Shown here one piece after another: positions 8,884 through 17,909 of a stretch of 64,000 bases of DNA. The stretch comes from Klebsiella sp. WP3-W18-ESBL-02. GTDB taxonomy: Bacteria > Pseudomonadota > Gammaproteobacteria > Enterobacterales > Enterobacteriaceae. Each line of letters begins with the position of its first letter. Within the stretch, counting starts at the first letter, position 1. The stretch covers positions 62,001 through 126,000 of the forward strand of contig NZ_AP021973.1 of assembly GCF_014168815.1 (NCBI RefSeq), written 5' to 3'. Under the pieces are notes generated by a model that saw only the letters and a program-made list of their open reading frames with translations, ran no database searches and was not told the origin of the DNA. The position numbers were made by a program, and so were the translations under genes.

Positions 8884-9600
8884 ATGATTGATGATTACAA
8901 AAGCTTCCTCAAAAACCCCGGGAATTTACCGGAACTAATTAGTTACTCTCCGTCAGGCAGACCTAGCTTAACGAGACGAGTTGAAGATCGCCTTAAATGC
9001 GCCCTTATCCTCGGCTACCTCAAGCCCGGTGATAAGTTGGTAACAAAAAACATCGCCGATGCTATGAAAATGAGCGTCACGCCCGTCCGTGAAAGCCTGA
9101 TACGTCTGTCTGCCAGTAGTGCTCTTGCTTTGACTCCATCACATGCCTTTTTTGTTCCCATCATCACCAGTGAGCAGTTCAACGAGTACATGAGAATGAG
9201 GCGATTGATTGAGCCAGAACTGGCAGAAAAGGCCGTACTGAAAATGGATGCCAATGGCTTTGAAGAATGCCTGTCTTTGTGCCAAAAGCTGCGTTCCGCA
9301 TATGAACGTAGGGATGTTTATCTGGCGCACCAGCTAAACCTCACTCTGCGGCTGAAGCTTTACATATACGCCGGTCTGCCTGAGTTTTTCAAAATTGTAA
9401 CCCAACTGTGGATTAACCTGTGGCCAACTCTGAGTTACACGTTCGAATCTGACTCGGAGGATAAATGGCCAATATTTTTCTCGTCGCTTGAACTCGCTCT
9501 TTCAAACAGGGATGCAGGGGCAGCAGCAGATGCCATTAGAGAGTCACTGGATAAGGGGTTGCGGATCTATCTCAGCTTGTTAACCGAGCAAGGTGAGTAA
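8884..9600 (+). CDS. GntR-family (FCD type) transcriptional regulator
   Basis: A 238-aa protein with a winged helix-turn-helix near residues 30-80 (LGYLKPGDKLVTKNIADAMK, MSVTPVRESLIRL, the hallmark GntR recognition helix), followed by an all-helical FCD ligand-binding domain (residues 95-230). Such proteins usually respond to small organic acids. No catabolic neighbour is present, so its target is unclear. It converges on parR and shares a palindromic terminator with it. Confidence 0.88.
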   Translation: MIDDYKSFLKNPGNLPELISYSPSGRPSLTRRVEDRLKCALILGYLKPGDKLVTKNIADAMKMSVTPVRESLIRLSASSALALTPSHAFFVPIITSEQFNEYMRMRRLIEPELAEKAVLKMDANGFEECLSLCQKLRSAYERRDVYLAHQLNLTLRLKLYIYAGLPEFFKIVTQLWINLWPTLSYTFESDSEDKWPIFFSSLELALSNRDAGAAADAIRESLDKGLRIYLSLLTEQGE

Positions 9601-9622
9601 ACCGGCTACTAGTAGCCGGTTC
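9601..9622. terminator. Palindromic bidirectional terminator between gntR-type gene and parR
   Basis: ACCGGCTACTAGTAGCCGGT (9601-9620) is a perfect palindrome directly after the GntR stop and just before the parR stop on the other strand. It lacks a long T-run on either side, so its strength as a terminator is uncertain. Confidence 0.55.
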
Positions 9623-9626
9623 GGAT

Positions 9627-10013
9627 TCAACGTTTGAGGGTTTGCATCATCAGGGAGGGTTTAGGAATTGGTTCTTTCTGCTCAGCAGGCTTATCCGAAT
9701 CAATGATGGTTGTTGCTCGGATACCTGTGGCCTGGGTTTCCACTGGTGAAGAATTCCGTTCAACGGCAATGCCCAGCGTTTGCGACAGAATGTTGCTCAG
9801 CGTTTCGGCATTAAACGATGTCGTGGTTTGTGCGGCCAGCAAATTTATTAACCGAGGGTCGAGCTCATGCAAGGCAGACGCAATTACCAGTGCCTTACGG
9901 TAAAATTCCCCCCGGGATCGGCGGGGTAAGCGCTCCATAATATCAAGAGCTTTACCGTCTTCTGGATTATTGCCGGGGCGGAGCCAGACGAGTAAACGTT
10001 TATCTTCTTCCAT
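9627..10013 (-). CDS. parR: ParR-type partition adaptor
   Basis: A 128-aa protein starting at the ATG at 10013, with GAGG ribosome binding site. The N-terminal half has the ParR/StbB ribbon-helix-helix outline (LLVWLRPGNNPEDGKALDIM, RSRGEFYRKALVIASALHEL) and the C-terminal half is polar and likely disordered. It follows parM by 13 bp. In R1-type systems ParR binds the parC repeats upstream of the operon, represses it, and caps the ParM filament. Longer readings upstream of 10013 run inside parM and are not supported. Confidence 0.85.
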   Translation of the reverse strand: MEEDKRLLVWLRPGNNPEDGKALDIMERLPRRSRGEFYRKALVIASALHELDPRLINLLAAQTTTSFNAETLSNILSQTLGIAVERNSSPVETQATGIRATTIIDSDKPAEQKEPIPKPSLMMQTLKR

Positions 10014-10026
10014 CACATAACCTCGT

Positions 10027-10989
10027 TTAGACGCTTGCCATTGCTTTGACGAGCGCGAGCTGCGCGTCAGGCGCTTTGATGACATCCAGCTTAGGGAATA
10101 GTTCGACAATATGAGAATGGATGAGCTCAGCACCGCCCCCGGCCAGTATGATTTTGTGGACGCTGTTCTGACGACGTATATCAGCTGCAACAGCTTCGGC
10201 CAGATTTTTCGACTCAGAATCGATAACGTCAATGATGGCATCAATTTTAGAGTGATCATTGACCGCAGAAGCAATCAACGCTCTATCATGACGGTTTTTA
10301 ATGATGATATCCGCAATGGCATAACTACTTGGAGACTGGGCATCCTGGAGCGCAGCCATAACAGCTTTTGTCACTCGTGAAACGCCAACATCGCTGTTGC
10401 CAAAGATATCAGATATGCCCTCCATTGCCCCCTGAATGATGGCCAGGTCTAGGGTTGTTCCCCCCAGATCGACAACCAGGGTTCGTGTAAGCTGCGTGGT
10501 TGTTTTAGGATCAATCAGATATTCAGCCGCAGGTACTGATTCAGGCATTACGTTAACTTTTACAACATGAAAAGTTTCGCCATTATTCAGGGTTATTGGG
10601 CCCATAACGTTGGCCTTTTTCTTTTCAATATTAGCTTCGTTCAACTGCGCATCGCTCGTGAAGAACATGGCCACCGGCAGTGTCACTGTAAGTTCAACAT
10701 CCTGTGGCTCAAGACCGGAAGTCAAAAGGGCATGATGAATTGCTACGCGACTTACAGCGTCGAACTGGAAAGAGGTATGCGTTGTTGTAATTGCAGATGT
10801 TGAACCAATGTCGTGAGTAAATTTCCGCCCATCAATGAGATAGTTGTAGATAGTTTTACCACCAAATGCGAGTGGAGTAGCCCAGCCTTCGCGGAAGGCG
10901 TTCTGCGAAACATGAGTTTTGATTTCACCATTCTCAATCCAGGCAAGTTTTACGTTCGTTGAGCCGTCATCACAAGCGATGTTCATCAT
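10027..10989 (-). CDS. parM: ParM-type actin-like partition ATPase
   Basis: 320 residues, the same length as R1 ParM, with matching landmarks: DDGSTNVKLAW (phosphate 1), HHALLTSGL, ENIEKKKANVMG, VVDLGGTTLDLAIIQG (phosphate 2) and ILAGGGAELI (adenosine). ParM polymerises with ATP and pushes sister plasmids apart. The start is ATGATG at 10989 with a GAGG ribosome binding site; longer readings lack one. It is first in the parM-parR operon. Confidence 0.95.
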   Translation of the reverse strand: MMNIACDDGSTNVKLAWIENGEIKTHVSQNAFREGWATPLAFGGKTIYNYLIDGRKFTHDIGSTSAITTTHTSFQFDAVSRVAIHHALLTSGLEPQDVELTVTLPVAMFFTSDAQLNEANIEKKKANVMGPITLNNGETFHVVKVNVMPESVPAAEYLIDPKTTTQLTRTLVVDLGGTTLDLAIIQGAMEGISDIFGNSDVGVSRVTKAVMAALQDAQSPSSYAIADIIIKNRHDRALIASAVNDHSKIDAIIDVIDSESKNLAEAVAADIRRQNSVHKIILAGGGAELIHSHIVELFPKLDVIKAPDAQLALVKAMASV

Positions 10990-11421
10990 GGTATATACCT
11001 CATTAAAATGTTCAAAAGTATCAAAAATCTCTGCCATTTTAGATAGTAAGCCATCCTGAAGCAAGGAATGCGCACCTGTAGCGCACGTTTAATGTCCACA
11101 AAATGACTATGAAAAGTGAATTACGAGTGAGTAAAACAGGAACGATTCTATCGGATTGAAATCTGGCGGGGTAAACGAGAAAGAGGGATGTATACGTACA
11201 TGCAGAGGTCGGTAGCCCTGGAACACCAACGGAAAAAGTAACAAACCACCCGAAAAATGAACCAGTGCCACCAGACTAAATTGTGACAATCGATAGCCAA
11301 TACTGCAAGAGAACCTAAGAATAAAAGGTATCGCTATATGACAGCTCAGTCGGTAAAATCGAGGAAACCATGTCGGATCACCATTGTAGTTTCTGGTTAG
11401 TTCAATAATGAGGTATCCCCA
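10990..11421. promoter_or_regulatory. parC: Upstream region of parMR: promoter and probable parC centromere
   Basis: By analogy with R1, the ParR-binding centromere and the operon promoter should lie here. I could not pick out a clean set of 10-11-bp iterons by eye; the stretch is A/T-rich with scattered AAAATG and GTGA elements. The label rests on position and family knowledge, not on seen repeats. Confidence 0.4.
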
Positions 11422-11652
11422 ATGACATCCATTCTGCTTACTTCTGATTCTGTTGATGGGTACACTTTTTGTATTTCTACTGATGGTAATGGATGTAAGC
11501 TGTCAGTCAGGCCAGAATACCGGCGCAATGGCACACAAACTTATGATGGCTGGTTTCCCAGATACTACTCAAAGCCTCAGTATGCTAAAGCAGCGTTAAC
11601 AAGGTTCCTTGGAGAATCTGTTAACTGGTCACCACGGACGGGGCTCAGTTAG
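11422..11652 (+). CDS. Hypothetical 76-aa protein
   Basis: A small soluble protein with a plausible ribosome binding site (TGAGG, 8 bp upstream). Aromatic-rich centre (GWFPRYYSKPQYAKAAL). It diverges from parM. No family recognised; followed by about 270 bp without a gene. Confidence 0.5.
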   Translation: MTSILLTSDSVDGYTFCISTDGNGCKLSVRPEYRRNGTQTYDGWFPRYYSKPQYAKAALTRFLGESVNWSPRTGLS

Positions 11653-11924
11653 TCACAGGATACGTAACAGCCTGAGTCCGAGGATACCAACAAGTCAAGA
11701 GAACCCCCTGATAAACCCTTAACAATCAACACCTTACCTTGGTGCGCTTAATGTATTGAACATGTTAAATGGCTGCATGAAGTGCAGACATTTAGCCTTC
11801 AGCGATGAACTTTCAGACAGTTAATATCGTCTCTGATGCAGCAACATCACTGAAACTCAGATTTTACAGATTGCCCTGATGTTTATTTGTTAAGTATATA
11901 GTGCAGCTATTTATAGCATTATCA

Positions 11925-12857
11925 TCATTTTACAGCAATGCAGTTAATGAAGGGATTCCTGATTTCCCACTGAAGCCTGAGCCAGTTCAGGTAGGATACA
12001 TAAATCTGTGTATCACCCTCCGTCATGTAACTGTTTCGCTGAATCTTTCTGGTCAGGGGATAGAATGCCACCGTACCATAGGGTGTTTCTGAGATAATGA
12101 TTTTAGTATTCCCGTTATATGCAATTTCATAAACAATATTGTTTTTCTTAAGTTCATCCTCCGTATCCATAACTATTTCATTTCGTATTTTATTCACTTC
12201 GTGATAATGCTGGCTCAGTATCTTCATTGCTGAGCGTCGTAATGCTGCTTCCTTTGCATTCTCCATTGTACTGATGAAAGAAACTGTGTCCGGGGAATAG
12301 AAACGACGATGTGAAAAATCTTTATCCAACTCATATTCTCCGGGGTTATTTTTCCAGCGGGCATAGCCATTAAGTTTTGGAAGGTCATCGCAGAAATGCT
12401 GGAAGTTATGCCATCTTTCGCAAACCGTCACTCCCTTATATCCTTTAAAATATTGTTTCCCTTTAACTGTCATGTAGCACCTTGCCAACATATTATGCCA
12501 GAGAATGAACGCTCTTGTTCTCTGATGGCTTCGGGTGTTTTCAATTGTGGAATGCTTTCCATTTCCAATATATCCCACATCATAATAACGGGGCTTCATC
12601 AACAGTGTTATTCGTTCATCTTCTGAGGACGGGAACGCGTCACCTGAGACTGCACCTGATTTAATATGCGTACCGTAGGCCTCTTTGATTATGCCGCTGT
12701 CTTTAAATTGCACAACATAATATCCGCGTCTTGATTTATCTTCGGAGCGACCAAGAACAGAGCATTCACCATTATGCTTCGTGGTAAATACAGCACCGGG
12801 AAATAACGTGTTATGGTTGTAGTTCTGGTGGTATCTCTTGTTTCGAAAAAGCGTCAT
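11925..12857 (-). CDS. Phage-type AP2/HNH-like DNA-binding protein
   Basis: A 310-aa protein with WHNMLARCY, then KGVTVCERWHNFQHFCDDL and LDKDF around residues 125-185. That pattern is shared by many phage proteins related to homing endonucleases with AP2-type DNA-binding segments. The C-terminal half is not recognised. The start at 12857 has no strong ribosome binding site. Low GC and the phage-like motif suggest lateral arrival. Confidence 0.6.
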   Translation of the reverse strand: MTLFRNKRYHQNYNHNTLFPGAVFTTKHNGECSVLGRSEDKSRRGYYVVQFKDSGIIKEAYGTHIKSGAVSGDAFPSSEDERITLLMKPRYYDVGYIGNGKHSTIENTRSHQRTRAFILWHNMLARCYMTVKGKQYFKGYKGVTVCERWHNFQHFCDDLPKLNGYARWKNNPGEYELDKDFSHRRFYSPDTVSFISTMENAKEAALRRSAMKILSQHYHEVNKIRNEIVMDTEDELKKNNIVYEIAYNGNTKIIISETPYGTVAFYPLTRKIQRNSYMTEGDTQIYVSYLNWLRLQWEIRNPFINCIAVK

Positions 12858-13639
12858 TTAATATTTCCTGAGTAAAGAATTGGAGGGAGAAAAAGAATCG
12901 GGTCGGGTCCTGTTTTTCCCCTTTAACTTCTGTCAGGCCAGCACTCCGGGTGGAGGTCAGGAATTAAATTTAAGAATCCATTCAAAAAAATAAAATTTAA
13001 AATAATACAGACAATGCAATGTGACAGGTATCGTGTCGTTCTGTCAGCAGTAATCTGAGGTTGTCACAAAGCAGGCTCAGCACCCTGCCTTATCATGCAC
13101 TGGTGCGCTCAGAATGCGCTACAGGCACTGTAAATACGGGTCAGGGCAGGGTGTGCAGAGTCTGTCTGATGGCAGGATTCCGGCATATGCACCACTGTTC
13201 ATTTATACAGTTAAATGAAATTAGTGCAGATTGTGACCGGAGGTTGCACTGGCGTGATTGTGGGCTGTTTCAGGGCTGAAGTATGGCTTTGCACCGACTG
13301 CATTCCCCTGATGGCCTGTAGCGCGTTATATGCTTCTGGTTATGCTGATGTGCTGTGCCGGAATCACCCGATAGGGTGGTAAAATAAAAATAAATATAAT
13401 CAATTTACAGATTCAAATATCCATGCTACCATCGCCAAATCGCCAACCGGGGTTAAACCCTTATTATGATATATTTATTCTTAATCGGTTTTCTGTACTT
13501 ACTCTGAACCTCTCAATATTATCCCAATATTAAGCCCTCCGCAGGAGAGCCATACGGCTTGAGTTAACAAAGAATCAGAATAAAAAAATAAGAATCTCCA
13601 CCAAAATGAAGACCCTTACATGTCAGCATCAGAGAAATA
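12858..13639. other. Gene-free stretch, about 780 bp
   Basis: No ORF with a credible start is seen. The right half is A/T-rich (poly-A/T tracts at 13380-13460 and 13570-13605). It may be decayed DNA or hold regulatory sequence for genes outside the reading frames I could support. Confidence 0.4.
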
Positions 13640-13999
13640 TCAGCAATCTACTTTATCAAAGTCTATCCTGAAATCATCTTTCATGGCATCGGCATTATTC
13701 ATTTGCTTTCCATTTCTTAATAACTGAAGCTCTTTGAGTATTTCCTTCTGAATGTCCGCCTGAGTAAACAGAACTGTTTTTAGCTCATAGGATGTAATGC
13801 TTTTGATTATCCATGCAGCACAGACAACGGTGATAATGATTTTTGCCGTATCAAAGCTGATGAAAGCATACCCCTGAAGTATCGAATACCATGACGGGTT
13901 GTCAGTTCCAATAAAATAGAGCCAAATCAGTATGGTTATTGTAAGATTGATAGCGAGCGTTAATTTTGAAAGATGTTTTGTCAAAAATGAACTGTTCAT
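13640..13999 (-). CDS. Small membrane protein, 119 aa
   Basis: Start at ATG 13999 with AGGA ribosome binding site. Two hydrophobic helices (LAINLTITILIWLYFIG and AKIIITVVCAAWIIKSI) and a cytosolic C-terminal tail. Third gene of a reverse operon with two exported proteins; 16 bp after the preceding stop. Confidence 0.65.
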   Translation of the reverse strand: MNSSFLTKHLSKLTLAINLTITILIWLYFIGTDNPSWYSILQGYAFISFDTAKIIITVVCAAWIIKSITSYELKTVLFTQADIQKEILKELQLLRNGKQMNNADAMKDDFRIDFDKVDC

Positions 14000-14015
14000 T
14001 TTTTTGTATTCCTTT

Positions 14016-14351
14016 TTAGTTTTGTTTTCCAGTGTTGCATCCGGCGCGATATGCCTGAGTAACTTCAATATGCTCGGCTCGTTCCATTCCTCGTAAGTTT
14101 TCCGTCTGTTTATTAAATTTCTTTATTTTCTTCTCACAGACGGAATTGCGATGCTGTATTGCGTCCCTGGCTCCGGTTATACATGCGCCATAAATAACAT
14201 CCGGGTTGGCAATTCTGGAAAAATTTGCGTAAGAATCACATGTAGCAGTCACTCTCATCTGCATCTGTGATTGCGTAATCGCCAGTGACTGATTTGCAAA
14301 TAACAAACCGGCGATTGATATCAATAAGGGAAGGGTGGTTGAATTTTTCAT
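14016..14351 (-). CDS. Exported protein, 111 aa
   Basis: N-terminal signal peptide (LPLLISIAGLLFANQSLA) with a likely cleavage after SLA, followed by a basic mature domain with four Cys that could form two disulfides in the periplasm. Starts inside the stop of the previous gene (ATGA overlap at 14348-14351), so the two are translationally coupled. No family recognised. Confidence 0.7.
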   Translation of the reverse strand: MKNSTTLPLLISIAGLLFANQSLAITQSQMQMRVTATCDSYANFSRIANPDVIYGACITGARDAIQHRNSVCEKKIKKFNKQTENLRGMERAEHIEVTQAYRAGCNTGKQN

Positions 14352-14752
14352 TCAGCACCTCCCTGTAAAATACAATCAATTCCCATTGCATCAGTACCCC
14401 AAAGCTTGATATCCGGTTCACCACCTGATGCACCCTGAGTGCTCATATCCAGAGCAAGGATATAGAAACTGTTTTCATCAACATCAAACTCGTAGTTAAC
14501 AAGTGGAGCGCCACTGGTCTGATACACCGATTGCTGAATATCCTGAATACGTTTTTGTGAGATGAGCTTGCCGTGATGCAGTAACTTTATGACGCCAGCG
14601 TCTTTCATGTAGCTCATGAATCCACTACTGGCACTACCGGTAACGTGTCGCTCAATGCTCCAGCCATCATGACAAACAATATTGTCTGCCATTGCAGTAA
14701 CCGGAATGGTCATACTGGCGGCAAAGGTAAGGATTGGTATCAATCGTTTCAT
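14348..14752 (-). CDS. Exported protein, 134 aa
   Basis: Signal peptide (LIPILTFAASMTIPVTAMA) with cleavage after AMA. The mature part has Cys at both ends (NIVCHDGW and GIDCIL), a likely disulfide pair. First gene of the three-gene operon 14752-13640. Function unknown; a periplasmic partner or inhibitor is possible. Confidence 0.7.
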   Translation of the reverse strand: MKRLIPILTFAASMTIPVTAMADNIVCHDGWSIERHVTGSASSGFMSYMKDAGVIKLLHHGKLISQKRIQDIQQSVYQTSGAPLVNYEFDVDENSFYILALDMSTQGASGGEPDIKLWGTDAMGIDCILQGGAE

Positions 14753-15117
14753 TCGAATCAGGTCCTAAGAAAATTATCAGGACGCCCGGTAATCTCAGTG
14801 AAGGCCGCAAGACATTTCAATCGTTATGCGCAACAGAGAGTACGGGCAACACAGCCAGCACAAGGATGACCATAAAACATCAGATTCAGCCTTTATCTAC
14901 GTTTGTCAAAGCAAGTTTAAAATGTCACCTCTTTGTGCAAGATAGAAAGGGCACTTTCAGCCTATGTAATCATATTAATGTGACTGCTGCGTTATCCCAC
15001 TCAACCAATTAATAAAGCAAAAGTTAAATATGAAAGACTGGAATAAAAATATAACGAAAACATCTTAATATGGAAATATCTGTGTCAACGGGATCTTTAG
15101 TTATTGAATATCTGGTT
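14753..15117. other. Intergenic region, about 365 bp
   Basis: Separates the exported-protein operon (promoter expected near 14753-14850) from the 3' end of the 15.1-18.7 kb cassette. I see no gene in it. Confidence 0.4.
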
Positions 15118-15924
15118 CTAAATAGGTTCTACATTCAACGGGAAGGGAAACCAAATATCTATATGTTTTTTATAAATACCATTACGTGGCAAACAACAAT
15201 CTGCATATTTTTTTAAAGAATCTCCACATGGACAAATATTTTCTGGCGATAATACTCCATCATGTTCTTTCGCCTTAAATCTCCAGGTCGTAATATTGAA
15301 AATTTGATGTGGGGATTGTATGTATTTGACAACACTAATTAAAGTTGAATAGTTATAATGATCACCATCATTGGAGAAAAAAACACTACATTTGTTAACG
15401 GGATTACTAACTATGTCATAAGTAATTAATTCAAAATCGATCACTTCATCAAAGCAAAGAACTCCATTATAAAGTTTATTTTTAACATGACCACAATCAT
15501 TAATAAAACTACGGGTTGTATTACATACTGAACATTTCACTTCTTTTATTATTTCACGAGAACTACCGAAGATTTTATATGGGAATAACGCCTGCCAATT
15601 ACATACCATTCTCGCTAAGAAGTTAACACCATAGAAATTAACCTCAGGCAGAAACTCATTATTTTCTTTAATATGTATTAAATCTATTTCTATCCTTTCA
15701 AGTTCTACCCATGCTTCATAAAAATCACCTCTTGTAAGTAAATTAATGACTTGAATATATTTTAAATGGGCTAGTAAAATTGTTTTGTATAAAAACAATC
15801 TGTTTGATTCATTATTCAAGCTCAAGGATTGAGCTTTTTTTAACTCAGCATTAAGATAATCAAGAATAGCACTATCTTCTTGAGTAATACACATCCAACG
15901 CTTTAACTTTTCGTGAATATTCAT
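15118..15924 (-). CDS. SEC-C motif protein, 268 aa
   Basis: Ends with a SEC-C zinc motif (ICPCGDSLKKYADCCLP, about residues 230-246) and has another Cys pair in the middle (VKCSVCNTTRSF, CGHVK). The N-terminal 110 residues are helical. SEC-C motifs occur as add-ons to many proteins, including toxins and defence proteins, and rarely indicate a single function. Last gene of the reverse cassette, 17 bp after the preceding gene; markedly A/T-rich. Confidence 0.75.
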   Translation of the reverse strand: MNIHEKLKRWMCITQEDSAILDYLNAELKKAQSLSLNNESNRLFLYKTILLAHLKYIQVINLLTRGDFYEAWVELERIEIDLIHIKENNEFLPEVNFYGVNFLARMVCNWQALFPYKIFGSSREIIKEVKCSVCNTTRSFINDCGHVKNKLYNGVLCFDEVIDFELITYDIVSNPVNKCSVFFSNDGDHYNYSTLISVVKYIQSPHQIFNITTWRFKAKEHDGVLSPENICPCGDSLKKYADCCLPRNGIYKKHIDIWFPFPLNVEPI

Positions 15925-15941
15925 AATATCTATATAGATTT

Positions 15942-16382
15942 TTATTTGATTTTGTTAATTACTTTTAAAACATCGTCTACTTTTCCAGAAACAGTGTATT
16001 TCACATGTTTTCCTGATTTATTTTTTTTAATTATAGAGACTTTAACGTCTATATCTCTAGTTCCAAAGTTATCAATTTTTTTCTGAATATAATTTGAAAC
16101 AAGATTTACTAAAAAAGGTATCATTACTGATGTGGCAAAGAAAGTGCCTAACGCTAACGTTATACTGTTTAATTGCAGGTACGAAACACCATTAGAATCT
16201 CCGTACACTTTAACATTAGAATGTGATTGCTTGGTGAACTGGAAAAAATCCAGTGCATTACCTCCAGTAATTTTTGAACTATCAAAAACGATCGCAATCT
16301 CATCATCTTGAGGTTCATATGAAGAAATGATTTTTACCTCTTCATCTTCATCACTCATTTCACTCAAAGTAATGGGGTTCAT
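15942..16382 (-). CDS. Small membrane protein, 146 aa
   Basis: One hydrophobic segment (LALGTFFATSVMIPFLVNLVS, about residues 76-96) with an acidic N-terminal domain and a basic C-terminal domain (VKVSIIKKNKSGKHVKYTVSG). I prefer the ATG at 16382, which has AGGAG upstream in TTGAGAATG context; ATG 16388 is 6 bp further out. Single-helix proteins next to FRG/TPR genes could be membrane effectors, which is inference. Confidence 0.65.
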   Translation of the reverse strand: MNPITLSEMSDEDEEVKIISSYEPQDDEIAIVFDSSKITGGNALDFFQFTKQSHSNVKVYGDSNGVSYLQLNSITLALGTFFATSVMIPFLVNLVSNYIQKKIDNFGTRDIDVKVSIIKKNKSGKHVKYTVSGKVDDVLKVINKIK

Positions 16383-16534
16383 TCTCAACTCCTTGTTTTA
16401 TATTTTTACATTCAAATTTTACTATACGACTGGTTAATTGCTCCTGTCCAACACACACCAGAGTTCATATGCTTAGCATACAAGGGACCAATGCCAGTAG
16501 CGACAGGCTAGTGTGTCAAAAAACCACATGAAGA

Positions 16535-17896
16535 TCAATCTCCTGCGGAAAATTTGGCCGCAATTAGTTTCATTGTCCTTTCCATGCCTTGATAAACTGT
16601 CGCATCTGTAATGTTTAACCTTGCGAGTTCCTTAAGTATTCTAGCTTTGTTTCTGATCACTATTTTTTCTACTTTAAACTCTTGCATAGCATCATCAGGG
16701 TTTGAAACTAAATCGGGATAAACAGCATTATTCCCAAATAATAAGAATGCACCTGACTGTGATGACATCCTTTCATTATTATTTCTTCCTTTAACGAAAA
16801 TTAACCTTTCCAAATCTGATGGTATAATTACATCTTTAAAATAAGGTTTTTCATCTTTAATGTAATGTATGAGTTTTTGACAAGCTTCAGTTTTATTGAA
16901 AGCCTCCTTGTCCATTTTACAATCCAGCTGATCTTTCAGTGTTTGACTTAGCATTGATATATTTGATATGCAACTTACTGTATCAGAGTCAAAGAATTTT
17001 ATACGATCCCTTTTTGTTTTGAAAATAATAACATGTCCATCAACCTCATTTGTATTTTCATTATTACTAATGTCGCAACAAGCGAAATACAGAGCGATTA
17101 GTGGATTTGATGTTATATCCAACAAACGAGTTGGTAGTCCGTAGTGTTGCATCCTTACTAACTTGTCTAGCATTGTTTTATCATCAACAAACTCAGTTGG
17201 CCTTGCTGTTAGGGCTTCACGGACTAAATTTGATTCACTGTGCAAATGCTTGAAGTTACCTTTTTTGTTTTTCCTGAAAACTGATGGAGCCAACTCGTAA
17301 GATACATCAGAATGTCCACGATAAAATATTTCTGCATCTTCTTCATGATCTTGTTCTAAAACACGCGCCATGAAACTTTGAACATTATCTATTATTGGGT
17401 AGTTATCAACTTCATCAGGAAGTGCTTCAGTAGGAGGAAGTGGTGTACTTCTTGTCGTTATATTTAGAAGTGCTAATGTTTGATTTAAATCACGTGCTTT
17501 TATTCCCCAGTGAGTCCGTTTCAGCCCATATGCACCTAATTCTAAAGCTGTTTGATATAACTCTTTGTTTATCACTACGACATCATCTTGTGAGTGAGTG
17601 ATTCTGAAATCAAACTCAACATTTTTGTTAACTGTTCGTAGATTTGAAATTACACCAAGTCGCAAAGTAATGTATTCAACATTGTCTCGGGAATAAAGTT
17701 CTGACATAAAAAGCGTAGGTAATTTCTCAATATAAGATAATGCTTTATCATTCAAAGGCGTTAACTTCAACCGGATGTCATCAGAGGTGCCTTCTAACAT
17801 ACGTGATATAGGAAAATCACAACTCCCACTAACCCGTTCATACATGGGCCAATGTTCAAAATAGTCAGGTTCTCCGCCCATAATTAGATTAAACAT
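16535..17896 (-). CDS. FRG-domain protein, 453 aa
   Basis: The FRG signature is clear: FYRGHSDVSYELAPSVFR (about residues 197-214), then RMQHYGLPTRLLDITSNP and LIALYFACC (about 246-272). The FRG domain is a predicted ADP-ribosyltransferase-like fold found in phage-defence and toxin loci. The N-terminal ~160 residues form a separate unrecognised domain. The gene follows the TPR gene by 13 bp. A 150-bp gap separates it from the membrane-protein gene. Low GC suggests acquisition. Confidence 0.85.
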   Translation of the reverse strand: MFNLIMGGEPDYFEHWPMYERVSGSCDFPISRMLEGTSDDIRLKLTPLNDKALSYIEKLPTLFMSELYSRDNVEYITLRLGVISNLRTVNKNVEFDFRITHSQDDVVVINKELYQTALELGAYGLKRTHWGIKARDLNQTLALLNITTRSTPLPPTEALPDEVDNYPIIDNVQSFMARVLEQDHEEDAEIFYRGHSDVSYELAPSVFRKNKKGNFKHLHSESNLVREALTARPTEFVDDKTMLDKLVRMQHYGLPTRLLDITSNPLIALYFACCDISNNENTNEVDGHVIIFKTKRDRIKFFDSDTVSCISNISMLSQTLKDQLDCKMDKEAFNKTEACQKLIHYIKDEKPYFKDVIIPSDLERLIFVKGRNNNERMSSQSGAFLLFGNNAVYPDLVSNPDDAMQEFKVEKIVIRNKARILKELARLNITDATVYQGMERTMKLIAAKFSAGD

Positions 17897-17909
17897 TAAA
17901 ACTAAATCC

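Noticed and set aside
11107..11289. Short reverse frame upstream of parM
   Set aside because: Lies in the expected parC/promoter region and lacks a ribosome site.
10990..11420. R1-like 11-bp parC iterons
   Set aside because: Expected by analogy but not found by eye; only the positional call is kept, with low confidence.
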